A DNA stretch of 6,886 nucleotides from contig JANXQZ010000885.1 in the NCBI GenBank assembly GCA_025353235.1, positions 1-6,886 of the forward strand, read 5' to 3'. The DNA comes from Bryobacterales bacterium. Its GTDB lineage: Bacteria; Acidobacteriota; Terriglobia; Bryobacterales; Bryobacteraceae. Position numbers and translations under genes: made by a program. Position 1 is the first letter of the stretch, and each line of letters starts with the position of its first letter. The notes beneath the pieces are model-generated. The model was not told the DNA's origin and did no database searches. It saw only the letters and a program-made list of their open reading frames with translations. Shown here in pieces: positions 1 to 5,603 of the stretch.

Positions 1-689
1 GTTCCGGCCGGGTCTGCGGCTAGTTCTTCGAGCGTTGCATCGAAGAGATACAGCTTGAGGTCGCGGTCGGTGTCTAACCCTTGAATGAGCATTCGCACCG
101 CGCGCCAAGCCGCCTCCAGGGCCTGAAAGTCTGGATCGTGCAGAATGGCGCGCATGGCAGCGGAAGCCGCAGAGTCTGCCTGAGCGTGCTGGCGAGGATC
201 CACTCGCGGAGCCAAGTGCGGGGCCATGGATTTATTAATGAATGCCGCGAGGTCGCCAGCCGGTTCGATGGGCTCTGGCAAAACATCTCCGCTGTCCGCG
301 AGAATCTGATCGAGGAGGCTGCCTCGCGACGGATCTGGCAGGGAGGCTTGCGGGGCCGTCGGCTTCTCGGGCTCTATCGCGAAATGCTTGGGAAGCCGGT
401 CAGGGTGGAAGTCCTCGATTTCTCGAAACTTCAAGAGGTGGTCAGGAAGCTTCAACTCGGCTTGAAATCCGGAAAGCACGCGGTCGAAGTTGTCGCGGTC
501 CACCATGACAGGCTGCCGCCCTGCTAGCGGAGCCTGCAAACCGCGATTTTTGCGTCCGCTGAAATCGCCCAAGATCAAGATATGAAACGGAACATCCGGC
601 TCATCCAGGTAGGTGGAGTCGCCTTCCTCCGGCAGGATGTCCTCATCGGGGGCGATGTCTAGCAGAACGGAGCTTTTGAACTGACGCAT
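1..689 (-). CDS. Type VI-like contractile sheath protein, apparent TssB-TssC fusion (partial, C-terminus off left edge)
   Basis: Reading the minus strand from ATG at 689 gives 229 residues before the left edge. Residues about 35-100 look like TssB/VipA: LGDFSGR (40-46), then PLAGRQPVMVDRDNFDRVL (54-72), then LKFREIEDFHPDRL (86-99), in the family order. After a Pro-rich linker (about 108-122) the same frame continues into a TssC/VipB-like N-terminus: SLLDQIL (124-130), DPDFQALEAAWRAVRMLI (185-202) and LKLYLFDATLEELAAD (211-226). In known T6SS, TssB (about 165 residues) and TssC (about 490) are separate proteins that assemble into the contractile sheath around the Hcp tube in the cytoplasm. Here they appear joined, with a shortened TssB part and no frame break. 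An in-frame stop at 714-716 limits the upstream extension, and no better start lies between; no strong ribosome-binding site is visible. The gene follows the nucleoside hydrolase by 19 bases and may share its transcript. Sheath homology is sure; function in a complete T6SS cannot be judged from here. Confidence 0.82.
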   Translation of the reverse strand, partial: MRQFKSSVLLDIAPDEDILPEEGDSTYLDEPDVPFHILILGDFSGRKNRGLQAPLAGRQPVMVDRDNFDRVLSGFQAELKLPDHLLKFREIEDFHPDRLPKHFAIEPEKPTAPQASLPDPSRGSLLDQILADSGDVLPEPIEPAGDLAAFINKSMAPHLAPRVDPRQHAQADSAASAAMRAILHDPDFQALEAAWRAVRMLIQGLDTDRDLKLYLFDATLEELAADPAG

Positions 690-708
690 GGGATTGGCGA
701 ATACGATC

Positions 709-1683
709 CTATCTTATTTCGAGCAGCGTTTCATAAAGCAAACTCTTCCAGCGCGGCACGTCGATGGTCCAGCAAACCAATGCATTCGGCCCACGATCCA
801 GCAGAGGTGCCCAAACATCCCGGTTCCGACTATCCCTTGCGACGTTCAACCGATCCACCACCGTCATCCCGCGCGTTAGTTCGCTCGATGTTTCCACGTC
901 CACATAATGTGAACTGGCCAGGGTCATGATCGAAGGGTCAAGCGCGATTGCCATGCAGACCGGATCCGGCAGGCTGATTCCGTCCTCCCCTGTTTGAATT
1001 CCATAAGCCACCCGGGCGCGGCTGTTGCACTCAATGGCGAATCTCCCTAGCGGTGTGTCTATTGCGAGAACCCGACCGATATCGGCAGGACTTAGCGCTG
1101 CCTCGCCTCGGCAGAGGTGCCACCCAGTCAGTTCAATCGGCAACCCGGACCGCAGCACGATGCGAGCCGCTTCCGGATCCGCCCAGATGTTGTATTCAGC
1201 CGCAGGCGTCACGTTGCCTTCGCAGCAAGGAGCGCCTCCCATCACCACGCAGCGGCTAAAGCTGCCAGCAATGGAAGGGTCCTGTTGAAGGGCCAACGCG
1301 ATGTTTGTCAATGGACCAAGCGTGACTAGAACCAAGCCCGGACAAGTGCGGGCGAGTTCGACAATCCTCTCCGGGGCGGGCGTCTTTTCGGCTGATCTGC
1401 GAGGAGCGGGATACCCGTGATCGCCCAGCCCGTCATGACCATGGAACCATTCCGCGTGCATGTACTCGCGTAGCAACGGCCGTGCTGCACCGGAGAAAAC
1501 GGGAACTTCCGAGCCGCACAGCTCCGCAGTGTACAACGCATTGCGCGTCGCCTGCTCAACCGGCACGTTGCCCGCAACCACCGTGATCGCCTCCACTTCT
1601 ACGTCGGCCCGCCGGAGTGCCATGATCAGAGCCACGGCGTCGTCGGAGGCCGTGTCGGTATCGATCAGAAACGGAATTGCCAC
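709..1683 (-). CDS. Nucleoside hydrolase (inosine/uridine-preferring family)
   Basis: This 324-residue protein has the normal length for the family, which cleaves the N-glycosidic bond of ribonucleosides to give base and ribose in nucleoside salvage. The calcium-binding N-terminus DTDTASDDA (residues 8-16) is a variant of the usual DTDPGxDDA; the ligand aspartates D10, D14 and D15 are kept. Other family marks are AGN (37-39), HGHDGLG (81-87), VTLGPLTNIALAL (120-132), MGG (148-150), the substrate-binding AEYNIWADPEAA (162-173) and the late LPDPVCMAIALDP (238-250) with the calcium ligand D240. The position before that Asp, where many inosine/uridine hydrolases carry a catalytic His (HD), is Pro here, so substrate preference may differ from the classical enzymes. 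The start is GTG at 1683; the next Met is residue 21, inside the fold, and would remove the catalytic motif. No signal peptide is seen, so it is probably cytoplasmic. It leads a minus-strand pair with the sheath gene and is divergent from the sigma factor operon. Confidence 0.93.
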   Translation of the reverse strand: MAIPFLIDTDTASDDAVALIMALRRADVEVEAITVVAGNVPVEQATRNALYTAELCGSEVPVFSGAARPLLREYMHAEWFHGHDGLGDHGYPAPRRSAEKTPAPERIVELARTCPGLVLVTLGPLTNIALALQQDPSIAGSFSRCVVMGGAPCCEGNVTPAAEYNIWADPEAARIVLRSGLPIELTGWHLCRGEAALSPADIGRVLAIDTPLGRFAIECNSRARVAYGIQTGEDGISLPDPVCMAIALDPSIMTLASSHYVDVETSSELTRGMTVVDRLNVARDSRNRDVWAPLLDRGPNALVCWTIDVPRWKSLLYETLLEIR

Positions 1684-1728
1684 GTCGGAGAGAATACCAC
1701 TCCGGGAACTTTCCTTGCTAGAGCGGAG

Positions 1729-1761
1729 TCTAACCCGACAAGACCCGCAACTGGGGTTAGA
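1729..1761. promoter_or_regulatory. 8-bp inverted repeat (candidate operator) between divergent genes
   Basis: TCTAACCC at 1729-1736 and GGGTTAGA at 1754-1761 are perfect inverted copies separated by 17 bases. The centre-to-centre spacing is 25 bp, between two and three helical turns. The arms cover the -35 to -10 span of the best promoter candidate for the sigma factor gene. This placement suggests an operator or a site for a dimeric regulator, but a chance palindrome is not excluded from one sequence. Confidence 0.35.
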
Positions 1762-1763
1762 AT
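1735..1763 (+). promoter_or_regulatory. Candidate promoter of the sigma factor operon
   Basis: CCGACA (1735-1740, four of six matches to TTGACA) is followed after exactly 17 bases by TAGAAT (1758-1763, five of six matches to TATAAT). Transcription would begin near 1770, giving a leader of about 65 bases to the ATG at 1836. ECF operons are often autoregulated from a GAAC-type -35 instead; I found no convincing match to that, so the housekeeping-type assignment is tentative. Confidence 0.33.
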
Positions 1764-1835
1764 CTGATTAGGCGAACCGTGGCGGACACTCCTGGCAGTC
1801 TGCATCTTAATGCGTGTATCGGGTCCTTCCCGACG

Positions 1836-2441
1836 ATGGAGGACCAGGATCTTCTTGCCGCGCTCCGCGCTGGCCAGGAGGAGGCATACGAAGCCCTGAT
1901 TGAGCGCTACCAGGGGCCGGTGTACAACCTCGTCTGCCGGCTGCTCAACGAACCCTCCGACTCAGCCGATATCGTTCAGGAAGTGTTCTTGAAGATCTTC
2001 CGAAATATTCGCGCGTTCCGAGGCAACAGCAGTTTGAAAACCTGGATCTATCGGATCGCGGTGAATGAAGCTTACAATCACCGGCGCTGGTTTTCGAGGC
2101 ATCATCGACAAGAAGTCGGGCTAACCCGAGACGAAAATACGAGAGGGTACGAAGACAGCCTGCCGGATCGCGGCCGATCGCCCTTCGATCTCACATCCGA
2201 TAGAGAAACGCGCGCCTTGGTGGAGGAGGCGCTGGCGCAAGTGAATCCTAATTTCCGAGCGGCGGTGGTTCTCAGGGACATCGAAGATTTGAGCTACGAA
2301 GAGATCGCCCTGGTTCTGGAACTATCGCTCGGCACCGTAAAGTCGCGCATTTTAAGAGGCCGCGAGGCCTTGCGCAAGATCCTGGAAGGACGGCTAGAAC
2401 CGGAACCGTCCCTGCATTGGTCGCCCCAACCGGTTGAGTGA
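1836..2441 (+). CDS. ECF (extracytoplasmic function) RNA polymerase sigma factor, RpoE/SigW type
   Basis: The product is a 201-residue sigma-70 family protein with only regions 2 and 4. Region 2 covers about residues 17-88, with the typical DIVQEVFLKIFRNI (45-58) and SLKTWIYRIAVNEAYNHRR (66-84), the part that binds core polymerase and melts the -10 element. A variable, acidic and Arg-rich linker follows (about 89-124). Region 4 is about 125-182, with DLSYEEIALVLELSLGTVKSRILRGREALRK (151-181) forming the helix-turn-helix that reads the -35. A longer reading from GTG at 1779 is possible (19 more residues, with a weak AGG before it). I prefer ATG 1836 because it gives the usual family N-terminus (MEDQDLLAALRAG) and the extension has poorer third-position GC. 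A small hairpin (TCGGG, 5-base loop, CCCGA, 1819-1833) lies just before this ATG. The anti-sigma gene follows with at most 5 bases between, the classical sigma/anti-sigma arrangement. Confidence 0.96.
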   Translation: MEDQDLLAALRAGQEEAYEALIERYQGPVYNLVCRLLNEPSDSADIVQEVFLKIFRNIRAFRGNSSLKTWIYRIAVNEAYNHRRWFSRHHRQEVGLTRDENTRGYEDSLPDRGRSPFDLTSDRETRALVEEALAQVNPNFRAAVVLRDIEDLSYEEIALVLELSLGTVKSRILRGREALRKILEGRLEPEPSLHWSPQPVE

Positions 2442-2446
2442 ATCGC

Positions 2447-3133
2447 ATGACGTGCTGGAGAGTAGAACGCAGACTATCGGCTTACCTGGAAAACGCTGTC
2501 GCCGAGACTGAGAGGCAGCAATTGAGGACTCACGTCGTGAGTTGCTCCGGGTGTACGGCCAAGGTGCAAAGCCAGCGCCAGATGCGGTCGACGCTTCGCT
2601 CACTGCCTCGGCTCGCACCGCCGTCTGACCTCGCTACTCGGCTGCGCGTAGACGCTTCCAAAGAACGCCACACGGATCGAACGCCCGGCTCCCGGCTGCG
2701 TCGCTGGCGCGTCAACGCGAAACTCACGCTCGACAATTTGATGAAGCCGATCGCGCTTCCCGCCGCCGGAGGCCTTTGCTCTGCGCTTTTGCTTTTCGGA
2801 ACTCTAGTCCCGGCCTTTACGCTGAATCGAACGATGGCGGAGGATGTCCCTCTCTGCGATCTGAATCCCTCCACTTCTGCGGCATTGAGAACCTTGGCCC
2901 CGTTTGGATTCAGCTACGGGGACGCCGAAGTGGATCTCAAGATCGATGGACACGGGCGCATCGTCAATTTTTCCATTCTGGGCGGAGCCGGGCATGAGCA
3001 GGACGCATTGCGCCGCAGCATTGAAAATAGCCTGCTTTTCACCACCTTCACTCCCGCTACCGCTTACGGTGTTCCGGTTCCCGCGTCTATCCGGCTTTCG
3101 TTCACCAGCAGCCGCATCGACGTGAAAGGGTAG
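2447..3133 (+). CDS. Zinc-finger transmembrane anti-sigma factor with TonB-C-like periplasmic domain
   Basis: The product is a 228-residue, single-pass membrane protein. The cytoplasmic N-terminus is an anti-sigma zinc-binding domain: MTCWRVERRLSAYLENAV followed by HVVSCSGC, the HxxxCxxC signature, with the first Cys (residue 3) as the probable fourth ligand. A basic linker leads to one hydrophobic segment (about residues 99-125), so the C-terminus should be periplasmic. The last 70 residues resemble a TonB C-terminal domain: AEVDLKIDGHGRIVNFSIL, then LRRSIENSLLFTTFTPATA, then GVPVPASIRLSF, matching the family pattern of a beta strand ending in 'dG.v.n..i', a helix, 'F.PA...G.PVp' and a final strand. 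The family role is to hold the upstream sigma factor inactive until an envelope signal arrives. I chose ATG 2447, with GAGTG six bases before it, because it gives the canonical MTC start. GTG 2438, which overlaps the sigma stop codon, is the alternative. Confidence 0.92.
   Translation: MTCWRVERRLSAYLENAVAETERQQLRTHVVSCSGCTAKVQSQRQMRSTLRSLPRLAPPSDLATRLRVDASKERHTDRTPGSRLRRWRVNAKLTLDNLMKPIALPAAGGLCSALLLFGTLVPAFTLNRTMAEDVPLCDLNPSTSAALRTLAPFGFSYGDAEVDLKIDGHGRIVNFSILGGAGHEQDALRRSIENSLLFTTFTPATAYGVPVPASIRLSFTSSRIDVKG
3127..3130 (+). promoter_or_regulatory. Shine-Dalgarno-like AGGG that supports the CTG start of rsmA
   Basis: AGGG (3127-3130, within AAAGGG 3125-3130) ends 8 bases before the CTG at 3139. 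It lies in the last codons of the anti-sigma gene, whose stop is TAG 3131-3133. This spacing is near ideal and would couple rsmA translation to ribosomes terminating on the anti-sigma gene. Confidence 0.45.
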
Positions 3134-3138
3134 CGGAC

Positions 3139-3888
3139 CTGGGCAGGCGGCTCGGTCAGCACTTCCTCACTCGCGGATCTATTCTCGAACGCATCGCCGT
3201 ATCGGTGTGTCCCGAAGAGGCCGATTTGGTCGTCGAGATCGGCCCCGGCAAGGGTGCCCTTACCGACCATCTGCTCACACGCGCAAAGAAGGTGGTCGCG
3301 ATTGAGATCGATCCGGTCCTGGTGCAGTACCTGCGTTCCAAGTATCGCGACCATCCTGGTGTCGAGATAATCGAGTCCGACATTCTGAAGGCCGACTTAT
3401 CGCGCTGGGGGGCGATGGCCGTAGCAGGCAACCTGCCCTACTATATTGCGTCGCCCATCGTCGAAAAGGTGCTCGGGCTGGGGCAGCAAGTGAGCCGCGC
3501 CGTATTTCTGGTGCAGAAGGAGGTGGCCGAACGGATGACGACGGGTCCGGGCTCGCGCGATTACGGGTATCTTTCGGTCTCCACGCAATTCTATGCCGAG
3601 GTGCGCTTGCTGTTCACGGTTCCGCCGGGTGCGTTTCGCCCGCCTCCGAAGGTTGACTCGGCTGTGATCAGCCTCACTCCAAGACTGCAGTTGGCCGTCT
3701 CGGATCCGCAGGGTTTTCTCCGCTTCGCGAGCCACTGTTTTCGACAAAAGCGTAAGACCCTTCGCAATAATTTACTGGGAGTTTGGGAGAAGGACAAGCT
3801 CGATGCCTTGCCCCAAGCGGGAATGCGAGCCGAGCAGCTATCGATCGCAGAGTTGGTGGAACTGTTCCTTCAGATGCCAAGAGCATAA
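3139..3888 (+). CDS. rsmA: 16S rRNA (adenine1518-N6/adenine1519-N6)-dimethyltransferase RsmA/KsgA
   Basis: RsmA dimethylates two adjacent adenines in the 3'-terminal hairpin of 16S rRNA with S-adenosylmethionine, a late step of 30S assembly. Read from CTG 3139 the protein has 249 residues, slightly short for the family. The family N-terminus RRLGQHFL (residues 3-10) is followed by the SAM-binding motif EIGPGKGALT (33-42), acidic loop EID (56-58), DIL (81-83), catalytic NLPYYI (98-103), FRPPPKVDSAV (166-176) and RQKRKTLRNNL (202-212). No ATG, GTG or TTG exists in this frame between the stops at 3022-3030 and GTG 3205. That GTG would start the protein inside the domain and lose the conserved QHFL segment that helps bind SAM and RNA. 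CTG 3139 gives the expected N-terminus and has an AGGG eight bases upstream, so I use it; a sequence error or an upstream frameshift is the alternative. The gene lies 5 bases after the anti-sigma gene. Confidence 0.95.
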   Translation: MGRRLGQHFLTRGSILERIAVSVCPEEADLVVEIGPGKGALTDHLLTRAKKVVAIEIDPVLVQYLRSKYRDHPGVEIIESDILKADLSRWGAMAVAGNLPYYIASPIVEKVLGLGQQVSRAVFLVQKEVAERMTTGPGSRDYGYLSVSTQFYAEVRLLFTVPPGAFRPPPKVDSAVISLTPRLQLAVSDPQGFLRFASHCFRQKRKTLRNNLLGVWEKDKLDALPQAGMRAEQLSIAELVELFLQMPRA

Positions 3889-3913
3889 CGCTTGCTATGC
3901 TCACAGCAGGCGT

Positions 3914-4759
3914 ATGGTTCTCTCGCATCCATGGCGGCGATTTGCTGTGGGAATCGTTTTAGCCGCCTCTCTGTACGCCTTCCAACGACCGTTCCGCGTC
4001 TACCGCAGCCTGGAACCCTATGACGACGTGATCATTCCATCCGACTACGAGGAGAAATGCGAGTGGGTGCAGGCGCGCTTGATGTACCCGCAGCATCCCA
4101 ACGCGCGCTTCGCCAGGCCATGGCGCTTTGGAAGCGCGTTTGACTGGCGCGAGGGAGGAACGAGTTGGTCTCAAGACTACCCGCGCGCCGACCGTCATTT
4201 CGCAGAGGCGGTTCGGCGGCTGACGCGGGTCCATGCGCGCTCCGTAGAGCAGCCTGTAAATCTCGACGATGGGGATGACGTCTACAACTGGCCGTGGCTG
4301 GTTGCCGGTGAGATGGGCGATTGGAAACTCACCGACGCCCAAGCCAAAAAGCTGCGCGACTACCTGCTCCGCGGCGGCTTCCTCATGCTGGACGATTTTT
4401 GGGGGACCGAGGAGTGGGACCGCTTCGAGGAGAGCATGCAGCTGGTCTTTCCGGACCGGCCAATTCTGGATGTGGGCGATGCGGATTCCATCTTCCACAC
4501 CGTGTATGATCTGGACGATCGCTACCAGGTGCCGGGGCAATGGGCGCTCCGCCGCGGTCGCATGTACCGGAACGACGGAGCGACGCCGTTCTGGCGAGGA
4601 ATCGCAGATGACAAAGGCCGCCTGATGGTGGCCATCTCGTTCAACTCAGATATTGGGGACTCGTGGGAATGGGCCGATGATCCGGCTTACCCCGAGAAGT
4701 ATTCCGCGCTCGGCATTCGCATCGGCGTGAATTACGTGGTGTATTCGTTGACTCACTGA
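3914..4759 (+). CDS. DUF4159 domain protein with N-terminal signal/anchor
   Basis: The product is a 281-residue protein of unknown function. Residues 1-22 form a positively charged stretch plus a hydrophobic core (RRFAVGIVLAASLYAF), a signal peptide or membrane anchor, so the rest is probably periplasmic. The DUF4159 pattern follows: DYPRADRHFAEAVRRLTRV (88-106), DVYNWPWLVAGEMGDWKL (122-139), the central LRDYLLRGGFLMLDDFWGT (147-165), LVFPDRPILDVGDADSIFH (177-195) and the closing IRIGVNYVVYSLT (268-280). The family often occurs as a C-terminal part of large membrane proteins or as small exported proteins; its fold is thought to resemble a flavodoxin/glutamine amidotransferase-like alpha/beta domain, but no activity is established. 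The start is ATG 3914, with AGCAGG just upstream; the frame stays open back to 3803, but that part overlaps rsmA and destroys the signal peptide. It is 25 bases after rsmA and probably the last gene of the sigma operon. Confidence 0.88.
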   Translation: MVLSHPWRRFAVGIVLAASLYAFQRPFRVYRSLEPYDDVIIPSDYEEKCEWVQARLMYPQHPNARFARPWRFGSAFDWREGGTSWSQDYPRADRHFAEAVRRLTRVHARSVEQPVNLDDGDDVYNWPWLVAGEMGDWKLTDAQAKKLRDYLLRGGFLMLDDFWGTEEWDRFEESMQLVFPDRPILDVGDADSIFHTVYDLDDRYQVPGQWALRRGRMYRNDGATPFWRGIADDKGRLMVAISFNSDIGDSWEWADDPAYPEKYSALGIRIGVNYVVYSLTH

Positions 4760-4804
4760 CGTGCCAGGTTCCCGAAGCAACCATCGTCCCGAGAGAAGAC
4801 TGCG

Positions 4805-5548
4805 TTACTTTTTCGCTGGATTGGTAAAGGACTCGTCTGGAACCGAATCCAGAATGTCCACCGTTCCCATGTTAATGGCCATTCCTTGATCGTTCGTATG
4901 ATTGCTGGCGAGCTTCACGCCCTTGTGTTCGCCGTATTGCCAGTCCCACGATCCTTTGTCGCCGCTCTGGAGCGTGTACTCCCAATGTTCCATCATGTGG
5001 GTCTTAGGCGAAACAAACGCGTGGTACATATCGCCGGGAGTAAGGCCAACGTGGTCGAACGTGAGTTCTACGACATCGTAGCCCTTCTGCTGTCCTAAAT
5101 ATTTCAAATGCACGCCGCCGTCCAGCCATTTCCAAGGCATCATCAGCCAGTAGACATCGTTGATATAGGAACCGTATGCCTCCTTCAACCCCTTCGCGGA
5201 ATCTGCCCCCTCGAGTTTCTTTCCGCCGACATAAACCGATCCTTCGCGATTCGCCAAGTTCATCAAAGCCGTTCGCGGACTGCCCTGTTTCGTCGTATCG
5301 TCGAGACGGTATCGCCCCGTCCGCTTGTCCCACAGATGGGAGCGGCTGGCGACCTCTTTCCCGCCTTTGCTCACCTTGAAATCGAATCGCAGGAAATGTG
5401 CCGAGTTCCACGCATCTTGACCGCCCATGGCCTTCACCATCGCTTCGGCGATCGCCACGGACCGCGCGTCCCGCTTGGAATCGTCCGCAGGATAGGCGGC
5501 CATTGCCAGCAGAAGACCACCAATCAAAACTGAACCGGTTCGATGCAT
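4805..5548 (-). CDS. Exported protein of unknown function, LolA-like (DUF6503-like) appearance
   Basis: The product is 247 residues long. A signal peptide is clear: MHRT, then a hydrophobic core to AAYPA with likely cleavage near residue 21. The mature protein starts with AIAEAMVKAMGGQDAWNSA and continues through LRFDFKVSKGGKEV, LWDKRTGRYRLD, DVYWLMMPWKWLDGGVHLKYLG and LTFDHVGLTPGDMYHAFVS. It ends with a Trp-rich stretch HWEYTLQSGDKGSWDWQYG. The succession of short strands and the opening 'xxGGxxaW' resemble exported single-domain proteins of a LolA/LolB-like half-barrel type, as in DUF6503; this is pattern recognition, and no ligand can be named. The start is ATG 5548 with an excellent GGAGG six bases before it. 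It converges on the DUF4159 gene (45 bases apart) and diverges from the M13 peptidase gene, so it is its own transcription unit. Confidence 0.8.
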   Translation of the reverse strand: MHRTGSVLIGGLLLAMAAYPADDSKRDARSVAIAEAMVKAMGGQDAWNSAHFLRFDFKVSKGGKEVASRSHLWDKRTGRYRLDDTTKQGSPRTALMNLANREGSVYVGGKKLEGADSAKGLKEAYGSYINDVYWLMMPWKWLDGGVHLKYLGQQKGYDVVELTFDHVGLTPGDMYHAFVSPKTHMMEHWEYTLQSGDKGSWDWQYGEHKGVKLASNHTNDQGMAINMGTVDILDSVPDESFTNPAKK

Positions 5549-5552
5549 GCAA

Positions 5553-5559
5553 CCCCTCC
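5553..5559 (-). promoter_or_regulatory. Strong ribosome-binding site of the LolA-like gene
   Basis: Read on the minus strand, GGAGGGG (5559 to 5553) lies 4 bases before the ATG at 5548, with the GGAGG core 6 bases away. It decides for this ATG over an out-of-frame TTG at 5552. It is the strongest Shine-Dalgarno sequence in the window. Confidence 0.8.
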
Positions 5560-5570
5560 GGTTTCCTAAT

Positions 5571-5599
5571 GTAACAGTCCGGCGGATCGCACGTAAAAT
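5571..5599 (+). promoter_or_regulatory. Candidate promoter of the M13 peptidase gene
   Basis: GTAACA (5571-5576, four of six to consensus) and TAAAAT (5594-5599, five of six) are 17 bases apart. The start of transcription would be expected near 5606, practically at the paired ATG codons 5604 and 5607, which have no clear Shine-Dalgarno. A leaderless transcript beginning at ATG 5607 is therefore possible. The AT-rich run here could also be only a weak promoter match. Confidence 0.3.
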
Positions 5600-5603
5600 A
5601 ATA

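Noticed and set aside
81..527. Plus-strand open frame of 148 codons opposite the sheath gene
   Set aside because: Its product has no recognisable domain, and the minus-strand frame carries clear TssB/TssC motifs over the same bases.
802..1122. Two direct copies of GCAGAGGTGCC near 802 and 1112
   Set aside because: They are single 11-base matches within one coding gene, not periodic and without further copies; taken as chance.
1819..1833. Short hairpin TCGGG-N5-CCCGA just before the sigma factor ATG
   Set aside because: A 5-bp stem alone is too weak to call a riboswitch or thermosensor; mentioned only in the gene entry.
3119..3139. Programmed -1 frameshift fusing the anti-sigma factor to RsmA
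   Set aside because: The sequence before the stop (GTG AAA GGG TAG) is not a good slippery heptamer, both proteins are complete alone, and a CTG start with AGGG explains the N-terminus more simply.
3959..4540. Minus-strand open frame of 193 codons
   Set aside because: It lies opposite the DUF4159 gene, whose motifs are conserved; long antisense frames are common in GC-rich coding DNA.
4760..4804. Bidirectional terminator between the convergent genes
   Set aside because: I found no stable hairpin followed by a T run in this 45-base gap; termination may be Rho-dependent or lie inside the coding ends.
4816..4852. Inverted repeat CTGGATT / AATCCAG with a 23-base loop
   Set aside because: It sits within the coding end of the LolA-like gene, has a long loop and no T tract; probably chance.
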